Below are positions 23,826 to 34,518 of a stretch of DNA of 64,000 bases, piece after piece (position 1 is the stretch's first letter; each line of letters opens with the position of its first letter). The notes below the pieces were generated by a model. It had not been told where the DNA came from and searched no databases. It saw only the letters and a program-made list of their open reading frames with translations. The translations under genes and the position numbers were made by a program. This DNA is from Leptobrachium leishanense (taxonomy: Eukaryota > Chordata > Amphibia > Anura > Megophryidae): the NCBI GenBank assembly GCA_009667805.1, contig CM019063.1, positions 81,056,377 through 81,120,376 on the forward strand, read 5' to 3'.

Positions 23826-25199
23826 ATTGCTGGGAGATTTATAGCATAGAAACCAAGTCTCCAAATTTATACTATTCTTAAAATTCACTTTGTGTAAATA
23901 AGATACAAATTTAATTTTGAAGAAATCAAAAACCGTATTTATAGAACTTTTCATTATATATTGTAAGTTTTTATCTTAAAATAAGAACAACTACATACAC
24001 ATGAATCTGTTATTAGATGGGGGGGCAGCACCCTGCCTAAATATGCCCCTGTGAGAGATTATTTTTATTGAATAGGCTTGCTATGCAATTTCTCTCTCCC
24101 CTTGGATTTATTGCACCAATTGAGGTCTAAGACATCGGTTGCCCCTGACCTTTATTATCCCTTAGGCTAGATTTACCTTTTCAGCAGTGAGGTGCTACCT
24201 TTGTCCATTAAGTACAGGTGTTATCTGTTACTTTCTTTGCATTTCTTTCCTGTCCTCCTCAAGATAAACCTTCCTTGTTTGGGTCCCTGCTGAGAGCTGC
24301 TCTCCTTGTAATATACTTTATTACAGGTTTTAAAGCAAAGGTTAAATTCCCTTGCACATATCTCCATGGTTTAAGGCTTGATGGAACACTAAAAGGAGAA
24401 TCTCTGTAAAGATAGTCCGCTGGTTCTCTTGTCTTCTCAATGATGATCGCAAAAATATTTCATTGTCAAGTATTGAGAGAATATTCACAACATTCTAGTC
24501 ATAAAGGCCATAGGCATGCCCACGGGGTGTACTGGGTGTGCCTGGGCACACCTAAATTCAACAGTGGCCCAGCTGGCTGAATCCCATGGACAGACACAGG
24601 GCTCCATCATTTAAGATCCCCTACAATCCTTGGTGATCTGAATGGTCATGGGCATGCAAAGCGATCTGTGCTTCCAGCACAGACAGCAAAGCACGTCCCG
24701 CGCTGGACTTCGACACGCACTCACTGAGTCAGAGTGGCACCAGCACTCAGGTGGATTTGTATTAAGGTCACCAGTGCTGCATCAATGATCTACTCCCCCT
24801 CTTCCTATGCCACTGGACCACCAGGGATTCAGCCCCCTCCCTGCAAAAATGGTAAGCAGGAGAGGCAATGTTAACAGTATACTTTTTATGTATTGAAATA
24901 ATTTTAATATATAATTTAGATTAATAATAAAATTATAATGGAGTTTTTTTGCAGTGGGGTCTGCGATATACATATACCCAATGCACATTACTGTGCGTTT
25001 TAATTCTGTAAAGCTCTATGATACAGTAATGTGCGGGGTGTATGGGGAATTTCACCATTCGTTTAAATTTAGTGGCAGGTCGTCTATTCCCCAAAACCAA
25101 CTGAATTTGTATACTCTTTATTCCCGTCCTGTTCGGACTGTGGGTTAACCGGAATTTTGGACACTCAGTATTCTGCTGTTGCCCATTCCTGCATGACAC
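23826..25199. other. No gene recognised
   Basis: AT-rich intergenic or intronic sequence. A block at 24510-24830, with ataggcatgcccac at the left and tatgccactgg at the right, may be an old hAT-type element, but no duplication was confirmed. Confidence 0.35.
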
Positions 25200-25202
25200 A
25201 TA

Positions 25203-26033
25203 CAGGGTTATTCAAAGAGCCCCGAATTGTGGCTGAAAGTTAACCGAACAGTGAAATTCAGCGTAAGGTTACTTCTCCTGGCGAATTGCCTGGACATACG
25301 GTGCCTGTTCGAGGGCAGTGAAATCCCCATAGAGAAGCAATGCTTAGTCTATTCAGAGACCAGAAACCAGCAGTGAAAAGTTGCTGAATTGCCCTGCCAT
25401 TCGGTGGTTTCATTTGACAGGTTTATTCAGGCGAATCCCATAGGCTTCAATATTAAAAATATTCCCATTTTAATCCAATAAACTGTTGATTATAATATTC
25501 TGCAGTAAAAAGTCTCTTTATTTTTAGGATGTTTTAGACATTTTTCGGGATTTTTTTTGCGTGAAACTTTTTTTCCGTTTCTTTTTTTCTGTAACAGCCT
25601 TTTTATTATCATTCATTGGATCTTATATGTAAATTTCAGACATTTTCGTTCTGTAGATTCTTTGCAAACAGGGTTTCACTTTTCAAACAGTCAAGCGTAC
25701 TGGGGTTTTTTTTCCCCCCCACTCCATTCGTCTTCATGTCGGGTTTTTCCGGTGGCTGCTCTGCGCTGTGATGGGCGGCTGCTCGAGTTTCTCCGGCGTG
25801 TTCGGCGGGGTTAATCTAGATGTTTTTGCCGGTTTCGGTGTGCATTTGTCTGGGTTTTGCGGTGAGTGTTCGTCGGGTCTGCGGCGGCTTTTAACTACAC
25901 TACAACGGCCCTGTGGTGTTTGCTGAATACACCGCAGGGTCGCCGAAATGGGATCGCCAAATTGCACAGAATTGAAGAGAACGAAAAGCCACTGAACGTG
26001 CGGTGACTTTTCAATTCGCTTTGAATAAACCTG
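25203..26033 (+). mobile_element. Interspersed repeat (CAGGGTTATTCAAAG ends), copy 3
   Basis: It begins cagggttattcaaagagc and ends gctttgaataaacctg. Internal blocks follow the order of copies 1 and 2. No transposase. No clean target duplication, although both this copy and copy 2 are preceded by ACATA. Confidence 0.75.
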
Positions 26034-26496
26034 ACAGTGAGGCTTTATTAGCTGCAGCCATTGTTGCGGAGAAAGAAGTTTTGGTATCAGTCCCTTTAAG
26101 CCCAAATCTGGAACATCCAGTGCCCGGAATGAACGTACTTATACAGGGATAGCTCTGCCAGCTCAGACTGCATGAAGAGCGGAAGTGACACACTAACAAG
26201 GAGTAAAAATCAGCTTGAGGCTCGGACGTGGTGCCATGTTACAGGAAACGATTAGCTCCTATACATGATTAGAAGCTGTTAATTTGCAGCTAGAGATGAA
26301 GAACCACCTCTTCCATCATTACTTGCTCTGGTACTCAGAACCTAATACTGGCTGTTAGAACTTAAATAAAATCACTTCCTTACCTCTGATCCTAAAGAAC
26401 AGAGGACGGTGCGATCCACCAATTGCTCAGACCACAAGCAGCAGACCACTGCGAACAAATAGTTTGCAGTGTCCTTCTGTGGCTCCTGTGTAAGCG

Positions 26497-26567
26497 CACT
26501 AGCCCCTTCAAGGCACCTCTTTGTAGAGTACTCACTCTACAAAACAGGTGCCTTGAAGGGGCGAGTG
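26497..26567. repeat. 70-base stem-loop
   Basis: The arms cactagccccttcaaggcac and gtgccttgaaggggcgagtg pair with one mismatch. An inner arm ttgtagagt pairs with actctacaa, leaving a loop of four bases. Size and shape resemble a small-RNA hairpin, but it lies in repeat-like sequence related to 50060-50190. Confidence 0.7.
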
Positions 26568-26865
26568 AGCTTATGTTGCAATGGCCATTGAAACAAACTA
26601 AAACCTCCTGATAGAAATTAGCTCAGATGACACCTTTTTTCTCTTGTTAGGTTTTATACATGAACTGGGCTGTTACTCCTGGTTGTTGCAGCCCCTCTGG
26701 TGAGTATGGGCGCGACGCCATATTTTCTGTATGTATGTATATTAATTAATACCCCTCTCTGTATAAATGTATAGAACATCCTCCTGCATTAATGCCCCTC
26801 TCTGTATAGAACATCCTACTGCATTGGCATGTGGAGGGTGCAGAACTTCGGAATGCAATGCTTAT

Positions 26866-27454
26866 CCAGCACAGGAGAGGGAACTTTTACTTAAACTTTA
26901 TCTCTGTGGGGGACACAGGAATACAAAAGCAGGGGAGAGGGAAAATATTGACGTAAATTGGTCTGAAAGCTCAGAAGAGATGACCGGTGCAAATTTATTT
27001 TTATAATAAAATAAAGCACTTTAAATCCAGGGAAAACATTCAAATAAATCACACTGAAGGCTCATAATGACAGAGTAACTGAGAGCTGGATACTAAATGT
27101 ATCAGATGTAAAAAAAACAAAAAAACCTTTATAACAAGCAGCACTGGGAGAGGAGAGGGACTTTACATAAAACGTGTATTATAGATGAGGAAAGGGGGAT
27201 AGTGATCCTGGATAATATAAAATGTATCAGACCTAAGCCCCTATTATGCAGAGCGGGAGAGAACACACATTTCATAAAGTCCCTCTCTTCTCCCAGCGCT
27301 GCTTGCTATAAAGGGGTTTTTACTATCCAGCCCTCCTCTGTCATTAGCTTTCAGTGTGATTTATTTGAATGTTTTCCATCTCCAGCTGCTTTTATCATCT
27401 TGTCTGCCTCATAGACATGCACGGGTTAAGTAAAGGTTTCCTCTCCTGTGCTGG
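26866..27454. repeat. 590-bp imperfect palindrome (foldback)
   Basis: The left arm ccagcacaggagagg (26866) pairs with cctctcctgtgctgg (to 27454). Further in, aaaacattcaaataaatcac (from about 27035) pairs with gtgatttatttgaatgtttt (about 27356). Near the centre, cagcactgggagaggagagg pairs with the 27280 region. The centre is near 27200. There is no protein and no identified ends. Confidence 0.78.
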
Positions 27455-27719
27455 CTGGCTGTGCTGCAAGTAAGTATTCTGGAGCTCTATCACTGTCAGT
27501 TTCAGGTAGAGGTCAGGAAGGATTATGAATACAAACTGTAGCTTTGCGATGTTGCGCTCTTCATTGCTCGTCTCCTTCACTCAATGTAATATCACAAAAA
27601 AGAAATAGAAGGGTTCGGTAGAGGCGCTCGTATCTAGATGGATTGGTTTAGGTCAGTGCTGCCAACTAGGGGGTAGCACAGGCTCTCGAGGGAATGTGCA
27701 AATACAGTCGAGAAAAAGG

Positions 27720-27904
27720 GTACGGGGTTCCTAGTGGCACAATAAATGGTAGATATACTCCTACTGTGATACGTCCCAGAACGTATCAATAGCTAGTTGC
27801 ATGTACCATACACGTTACAATATTTGGTACAAAATTCAAATCACAAAAGGGTATAAAGTGCTAGTGCAACGATTTAAAACGTGCAATAGAAAAAGTGCGA
27901 ATGC
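27720..27904. repeat. Left inverted repeat of a Penelope-like element
   Basis: This is roughly 185 bases, starting gtacggggttcctagtggc. It is complementary to 28741-28932 across almost its whole length and includes cacaaaagggtataaagtgc and caatagaaaaagtgcgaatgc blocks. Confidence 0.85.
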
Positions 27905-27989
27905 ACCCCCTTTCCAGATTAAAAAAATATCATCTATGTGTCACTTATAACAGACCAGATTGTCATACACAGATAAAAATGATTCCTCC

Positions 27990-28418
27990 CAATGCGCCAT
28001 AAAAAGATTAGCATATGACGGGGCAAAACGGGTTTCCCATTGTGGTGCCGTTGAGCTGCAGATAAAAGTCATCTTTAAAATAGAAATGGTTATTCTTTAA
28101 AATCAATCGGATACCTTCTGAGATAAAAACAATTTGTTCCGGTTGCAGTATATCATCTTTTCTTAGAAAATGTTCAATGCCCTCGATCCCTTTATTGTGC
28201 AGGATGATAGTGTACAGAGATTGCACATCACTGGTTACTAGTAAGAAATCATCTTGCCATACCACTTCTTTTAAAATGTTCAGAATACCGGTTGTGTCCT
28301 TTTTAAATGTGCTGTTGTATTCACGACATAGGGCTGGAGTTGATGGTCTATATATTCTGATACTCGGCTTGAGGATTGAACCGACGCCGGAAATAATTGG
28401 TCTCCCTGGTTTCTTCAA
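27990..28418 (-). pseudogene. Penelope-like reverse transcriptase fragment
   Basis: The minus strand encodes PGRPIISGVGSI, a TSDVQSLYT motif and YLQLNGTTMGNP, in the order found in Penelope-family reverse transcriptases (fingers, motif A, motif B'). The YxDD motif and the GIY-YIG nuclease are missing. N-terminal sequence may continue in another frame to about 28640. It is a dead remnant. Confidence 0.75.
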
Positions 28419-28740
28419 GTCTTTTTATGTATCTTCGGTAGAAAATTGCACCATCACCCTCCCCCTTTTTATCTCCCGTCTATCTCCTGCGGAGTCCATC
28501 CGAAGAAGTCCGATTTATATATTTGTGGAAAAGGGTAATACTGACAATAATTGTGAGCACTTTTTTGTTGCACAACCCATCCACTTAGGAACTGGAGAAA
28601 CGAATGACAAAGATACCAGACTCCTAAATACGCACTGAACATTGGCGCATAGTCCCTTTCTCGGACTTTATTGGATGTTCTAGTCTGAACTCTGTCTTGA
28701 TTTCAATACCGATTTATCCGCACTATTTGCACCTTGTCGA

Positions 28741-28932
28741 TGCATTCGCACTTTTTCTATTGCACGTTTAAATCGTTGCACTAGCACTTTATACCCTTTG
28801 TGATTTGCATTTTGTACCAAATATTGTAACATGTATGGTACATGCAACTAGCTATTGATACTGTGATTCCTCCCAGAACGTATCACAGTAGGATTATATC
28901 TACAATTTATTGCGCCACTAGGAACCCCGTAC
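28741..28932. repeat. Right inverted repeat of a Penelope-like element
   Basis: Complement of 27720-27904, ending actaggaaccccgtac. Here it carries an extra gattcctcc stretch and differs by scattered substitutions. Confidence 0.85.
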
Positions 28933-29535
28933 ACTAATATCACAAAAAGGACTGAAACTAAAATGTAGTGCATTTTATTTTAGTTTTTCGTTTTTTGTAC
29001 TGAGCAGTTTCGTATCTCGAGTCATACAAAAACTAAATTATCCCAAAATTCGGACTAAATCGTTCTAGTACTAAAACGAATGCACATGTCTAGTGCAGAG
29101 CTTGCGCAGGATCCTGGAGTCCTGAATTTAGCTGCTAATACCGTAGCTTTGTATGAATACAGCCGATAATAGGGAGCCGCAGATGGAAAACAGTTTGCAT
29201 AGGATTTATGTGCGCCACTATTAAGGGCCTGGTGTCTGGAAACCAAAAGCTATCTGGCTACTATAGTTGATATGATATATACACAGAGAAAGGGGGGGGG
29301 GGTTGTGAGGGTCCTGAGAACGAGCAACAGCACTAGTGGCCTGCTCTACAGTGGGGCCCGCTCAGATCTCACAAGCTAAAACCTTGTTTGTGCCATTACA
29401 GGGATGAATTCTCCATATGCAAATCAGCCTGCTCTCACCCAGAAAGGGTGGCCAGTACTGATTGCTAAGGACGCCATCCCTGCACGAGAGGTGCAGCAAC
29501 CCCCGACGATCGTTTCGGCCTTGTCAGGAGTATAG
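28933..29535. other. No feature recognised
   Basis: Mixed sequence with short chance ORFs and a G run at 29293. Confidence 0.35.
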
Positions 29536-29729
29536 CAGGGGTGTGGAAATTTAAAAATAATCTACTTGTCCAGATAAAAATAATTTCAACAAAATAGTGT
29601 TTATTAAATAGAGGTCTTTATTCAAAACAGCCTAGAGAGGCAGTGTCAGATGGGACGCTGCCTCTCCAGGCTGTTATGAATAAAGGCGTGTGTGTGCGCG
29701 CGTGTACACTGCAGCCCACAGTGTGAATG

Positions 29730-29732
<3 letters not shown>

Positions 29733-29801
<69 letters not shown>

Positions 29802-29814
29802 ATATATATATATT
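29733..29814. repeat. (TA)n microsatellite, about 40 units
   Basis: A nearly uninterrupted alternation of T and A, with a TT break near 29791. Confidence 0.97.
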
Positions 29815-30622
29815 ATTTTACACATTGCAGCCGTGCTAGGAGTAGCCATGCATGGTTAGTGGCTCAGGCAGAGCATCATGCACTACTACTCCCAGCAGGC
29901 TCTGCCCGAGCCACTAACCATGCACTGTGCATGGTTATTGGCTCGGGCAGAGCATGCTGGGAGTAGCAGTGCATGGTTAGTGGCCAGGCAGAGCATGCTT
30001 GGAGTAGTATTGCCAGGCAGAGCATGCTTGGAGTAGTATTGTCAGGAAGAGCATGCTAGGAGTAGTAGTGCCGGGAGTAGGGTCAGGGTACAGGACACGC
30101 ACCTGGCATCTGTCGAAGGCCTCGTGGCTGCAGATTGGAGAGGTGCGGCGGAGTCTAACGGCGCTGCGGGAAGTCACTCGCCTCGTGGCCGGGGTCCCAT
30201 GTGAGCCTCCCCGTGCTCCCCCTCAGCTTCAAGCGCAGCTCCAAGTAACAGAGAGTCACATTGTAGAGACATGGACAGGGCGAAAAGCCACAGGAAAAGC
30301 CGGCAGCCCCCGGGGAAGCCGCATCCTGAGGGCATTGGAGAGGGAGAGGAGGAGCCGGGCTCTGGGAGCGGTCCTCATACAGGCTACGGGGAGCCATGCT
30401 CACACTTTAAAGAAGGAGAGGCGGGGACACCAAGGTGGGGAATGGCAGCTCAGCCCCCCCGGGGCTGAGTGGCTTACCTCAGGGAGGGGCGCGTGAGGCT
30501 CAGGGTACAGGCAGGGATCAGCTAAAGAGCCATGAGCAACGCACCAACATGCAGCCGCTGATCCAGAACTAAGCACCGTGGCCGAGTGCGAAGGACGCCA
30601 AGCCCTCACGGTTGGACACACC

Positions 30623-30655
30623 CACAGTCCGTCGGGCTTCTTGCCCGACGGACTA
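30623..30655. repeat. GC-rich hairpin
   Basis: agtccgtcgggc and gcccgacggact form a 12-base perfect stem around a short cttctt loop. It lies directly before a (CA)n tract inside the hAT-like element. Confidence 0.8.
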
Positions 30656-30661
30656 CATCTA

Positions 30662-30662
<1 letters not shown>

Positions 30663-30696
<34 letters not shown>
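30663..30696 (+). repeat. (CA)n microsatellite
   Basis: About sixteen CA units. Confidence 0.97.
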
Positions 30697-30699
<3 letters not shown>

Positions 30700-31710
30700 T
30701 CCGGCGCCCGGATCTTCATGTCCCGGGCGTCGGGCGATAGGATTCCCACACCCCTGTATAGCTGACACCCCTCTAGGCACATCAAGCAAGGGGTCCACGT
30801 CTGGATAACCCTGTAAACATAGTGAGAGAAAGTGGGGGGGGGGTGATGTATGATATATACACCCAAGGTTACGTACAAGCCATAGAAATATACCTTCGCA
30901 ATTAAACACAGAAATTAAAGAGCATATACTCTGCATTCATGCAGATCTTCATACGCAATAAAATTCACACATACGATGACACATCACAAGAGCATAAGGG
31001 TACACATACCAGCATTACACACAAACACACACCTGCATTTGCAAAGTTGTATGCTATATGTCCGTGCACATACGCATTCGTCCAAATGTACGTTACCATC
31101 AAGGTGAGTATTTCATTTACACTACTCAACATATGTACAGTATGTCAGGTATCCAACCTCGGGACCACTCACCTCCTCACCACGATGGTGTACAGCGGCG
31201 CCATGGACGCGGCACCATACAATGCTGCACTCCCTTCAGCGAAGGGGGCTTCTCCCCTCAGGACCTGCGGGAAGCGCGGGGCATCTACAGCTTGACGCAT
31301 GGAGCCAAACACCAGCATACTCCCTCTGTCTACCATGCATCTCTAAGGGCGAGCACGCCACACCACGCCCCCTTTTCCCTCCGTCTCTTCCTGGCACTCA
31401 GTGATGACATCATCGGTCAGCTCAATGGGAGTAGGGGGTGGAGCCATATCCCAACACTATTTAAACCCAGCTCTCACTAAGCACAAACGCTCTGGTATAG
31501 AGTACCCTACCCCTTGCTAACACATACCTTACTCCAATACCTTCTGATTGGAATCTACATGTACCGAACCTCTTTGCCTGTCTCCTCGTTTATGCACCGA
31601 AGCTGCCTGCCCTCAGACTATATTGCCGTTCCTGACTATCCTCCTACATCTAACCAATCAGTTCCTGCATCCTGAGGTCTCCACCCTTCCTGAAGACATT
31701 CCTGAGACAG

Positions 31711-32282
31711 TAGTGATGGGCCAAACACCCACCATGTGCGGTTCGCAGTCGAACTCGAACACCCAAAAACGTTCGACCGCGAACTTTAAAACACAATTCG
31801 AACACCATGCAAGTCAATGGGGCTTGAACGTTCAAAAATGAAAGTGCCCTCCAAGAGGGCATATATGCAAGATATTGGCCATAAAAAGTGTATGGGGGTC
31901 CGGGGGGGGGGGGGGGAGTTTAACACTTTCACTGCTGAGTGCTGAGCCATTTCACCGCTGTGCGCTGAGCTAATTTTTTACCGCTTTTGCTCATGTTTAA
32001 AAGCGGTTTGAAGCCATGGGAGATGTTTGACCAACAAGGAGTGGGAAATGTTTATGAATCCCATAGGCTTCAATGTTAAAAATATTCCCGTTTTAATTCA
32101 ATATCCAATAAACAGTTTATTATTATGTTCTGGCGTAAAAAGTCTATTTTTTAGGATCTTTTAAGCATTTTTTGAAAACTCCACCCCCCCCACCTCCTAC
32201 TTTCCACGAACGTCCCGAAAAGTTTGACGTACGCGAACTTTCGAACAGCCGATGTTCGAATCGAACCGGCAGCCCATCCCTA
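31711..32282. mobile_element. Probable hAT element (TAGTGATGGGC / GCCCATCCCTA ends)
   Basis: tagtgatgggc at the left and gcccatcccta at the right are inverted repeats. The same TAGGGATGAGC start opens the autonomous-type hAT at 59574. Subterminal gttcga / tcgaac blocks are repeated. The 8-bp flanks do not match well. A block at about 32050-32175 derives from the GGGTTATTC repeat family. Confidence 0.6.
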
Positions 32283-32407
32283 ATGTACAGCTCTGCATTC
32301 AAACAATACATAAGAACACAGCAAACCATCACACACTAAAACTATAGATTACCTATTTGCCTAGAGTTAAAAACGTCCACTCACCTTGGGAGAATGTTCC
32401 TATAGAG

Positions 32408-32592
32408 CAGGGTTTCCCAAACCTGTCCTCAGGGAACACTAACAGGTCAGGTTTGCCAGATATTGAAGCACAGAAGATATTTGCTGCTCAGTGATTGGAG
32501 GATTCAGTCTGCATTTCCCCAAGGTAACCCTTAAAAAAACCCAAAAAAACTAGTCTGGTTGAGGGTCCCAAGGACGGCTTTGGGAAACACGG
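32408..32592. mobile_element. Palindromic hAT MITE, older copy
   Basis: Starts cagggtttcccaaacctgtcc and ends with ggctttgggaaacacgg. It is a relative of 13263-13439, with degraded flanks. Confidence 0.75.
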
Positions 32593-32823
32593 CTTTTAAA
32601 AGGGGTCACTCACTACCACAACAACTGTAACTAGAATACGAATAAAAAAAAAAAAAAAAAAAAGTGCTGAATTTTTTTCTTTGCAGTAATTGCATGTAAA
32701 AAGGAAAAATAAAGTAAGGTTTTTAGCGCGTTTCCCTTTTGTGTATTTTTCCCATGATGCAACATTTACCAAAAGCTTTTCTATGTGGCTCTTGCTTACT
32801 TAATCTACAATATCTAACAGTTA

Positions 32824-33102
32824 GGCTGGGTTCACACCTGGGCATAGCGCTGCGTCGCGCAATGCGTGCGTTTTTTTACGCGCGTTCGCGCATACAAAAC
32901 AAACGTGCGTTCGCGGCTATGATATGGCCGTGAACGCGCTGCTGTATGCACGAAAAGAAGCTCCCGAACTTCTTTTTGCGTTGGCCGTTTTAACACGCGT
33001 TCCTGCGTGCTGTAAAACGCTTAGGACTGAATGGGTCCCATATAGCAAAGCATGGGATTTCCCCGTTCCTGCGATTTAAAACGGCTAGGTGTGAACCCAG
33101 CC
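32824..33102. mobile_element. PIF/Harbinger MITE (GGCTGGGTTCACACC ends)
   Basis: The inverted ends ggctgggttcacacc and aggtgtgaacccagcc are flanked by TTA at 32821-32823 and 33103-33105. The related copy at 55.99-56.28 kb lacks it, so the empty site is visible. Confidence 0.88.
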
Positions 33103-33268
33103 TTAATGAGGAAGGAAGGAATGTTTAGATAATGTGGAGGTTATTGTTCTCCAGGGTAGATCGGAGATGGCAGCTGAATGAGATTGGAGGAGTCAGGGAT
33201 CTTAAAAGACGAATCTACCCCCGGTGATGTCCTTTGAATACATCCCGAATAATACAATGGTATGGGTA

Positions 33269-33507
33269 ATGGAGGGGGGGGGAGGGGGGGAGGGGAGGAG
33301 GAGGGGAGGGAGGAGGAGGGGGGGGGGGGGAGGGGAGGAGGGGGGGGGAGGAGGGGGGAGGAGGGGGGGGGAGGGGGGAGGGGGGAGGGGGGAGGGGGGG
33401 AGGAGGAGGGGGGGGAGGAGGGGGGGGAGGGGAGGAGGGGGGGGGGGGGGAGGGGGGGGGGGAGGGGAGGAGGGGGGGGGGGGGGGAGGGGAGGAGGGGG
33501 GGAGGGT
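33269..33507 (+). repeat. Homopurine G-rich tract, about 240 bases
   Basis: Only G and A for about 240 bases, as runs of three to thirteen G broken by A or AGGA. Such tracts can form G-quadruplex or triplex DNA. The Gly/Glu-rich plus ORFs and Pro-rich minus ORFs here come from this composition. Confidence 0.96.
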
Positions 33508-33531
33508 TTATAAAACACAAAAGATCACACC

Positions 33532-33740
33532 GGCTGGGTGGAGTAGAGGTAACATCACTCCTCTGCATGGAGAGAGCCTGTGGAGACATGAGTTTGATCC
33601 CAGCAAGAGCACCTCTCCAGTAAGTGTGCTTGGGCAAGACACCTAATGGTATATACTCGCCACCCAGGACACACTTGAAATCAATGTATCCTTCCTGGTA
33701 AAATCCTTTCACAAAAAACCCCCCAAAAAAAAAAAAAAAA
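33532..33740 (+). mobile_element. tRNA-derived SINE, copy 1
   Basis: The head ggctgggtggagtagaggta leads to a B-box-like gggtttgatccc (here gagtttgatccc). A central ccttgggcaagacacct-like block follows, then a tail tccttcctggtaaaatccttt identical to the LINE tail, and an A-rich end. Confidence 0.85.
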
Positions 33741-33929
33741 CACTACAGCCAGTGACGCCAAGAGTAAAATATTTTCTTAACTAAAAGATATCAGCAACAT
33801 AAAATAAAAACAACAAGGACATTTCATTTTTTTGGTGATAGTGGAAATTTGAACCATCTCAACCGTGGAATTTGTCGTTGACCACTTGATCAGAAGTGGC
33901 GAATAACCTTTCAACCATCTTGTTACAGA

Positions 33930-34018
33930 GATATATAATTTTACCAGGAAGGAAACATTGAGATTTCTCTCGTTTTCAAAGTATGTCCTGGGTTCAAGAA
34001 CATTAAATTGTTATATAT
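33930..34018 (-). mobile_element. LINE 3' tail fragment
   Basis: Matches the last 80-90 bases of the CR1/L2-like LINE (ttttaccaggaaggaaacat and onward), with no coding sequence. Confidence 0.75.
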
Positions 34019-34144
34019 ATATAAAAATCACGAGTATAGCAGTACGCAGTCATACCTTTTTTATTGTAACATTTACGTAACATTTAAAAGACGAGCTTGC
34101 GAGAGGATTCCTCTCTTCCTCGGGTCTGGAAGCTATACTGATCA

Positions 34145-34511
34145 GGCTAGGGTCAAACAAACGTATTATTCGCAGTGATCGTCAAAAAGTGCGTCTGAAC
34201 GCATGGACGTATTTTTTCACGGAATGCGCGAAAACGGTCAGACGACATGCATTTTCGTGCGTGATTTTTTTTTACGTCTGGCCGTTATGTAGGCCGGACA
34301 TTAGCAGTGTCTGACAACTCCTAATCACGCGGCTAGCGGACGTAGCGCACTCTGTACATCAGTAATAGCGGTTCTGCGTTCTCAAAAAAGTGTGTTCATT
34401 TTCCACTTGCGTTTCGCGGCCGTACTTCGTATATTGGCCGTCATTTTGCTGCTACTGTGGCCGTGATTAAGTGCGCCTAAACACACGTTAAAAATGGGTC
34501 TGACCCCAGCC
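34145..34511. mobile_element. PIF/Harbinger MITE
   Basis: The ends ggctagggtcaaac and gtctgaccccagcc are flanked by TCA (left) and TTA (right). The interior matches other family members (taggccggacattagcag-type block). Confidence 0.75.
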
Positions 34512-34518
34512 TTAGTTC

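Larger units (their letters stand above)
29536..30756. mobile_element. hAT-like element with GC-rich interior
   Basis: The ends caggggtgtggaaat and attcccacacccctg are inverted. TATAG lies immediately outside both ends (29531-29535 and 30757-30761), a 5-bp duplication or the surviving part of an 8-bp one. The interior has a TA tract, tandem and inverted gcatgctgggagtag units, a GC-rich region and a CA tract. ORFs in the GC-rich part do not resemble a transposase. Confidence 0.72.

Noticed and set aside
27121..27300. Possible tandem repeat around aggagagggactttac
   Set aside because: The matching segments are in opposite orientation, so this is the foldback at 26866-27454.
30053..30496. 147-residue ORF in GC-rich sequence
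   Set aside because: Lies inside a hAT-like element, lacks a domain, and competing frames on both strands are equally open.
33141..33712. Proline-rich minus ORFs and Gly/Glu-rich plus ORFs
   Set aside because: Compositional result of the homopurine tract.
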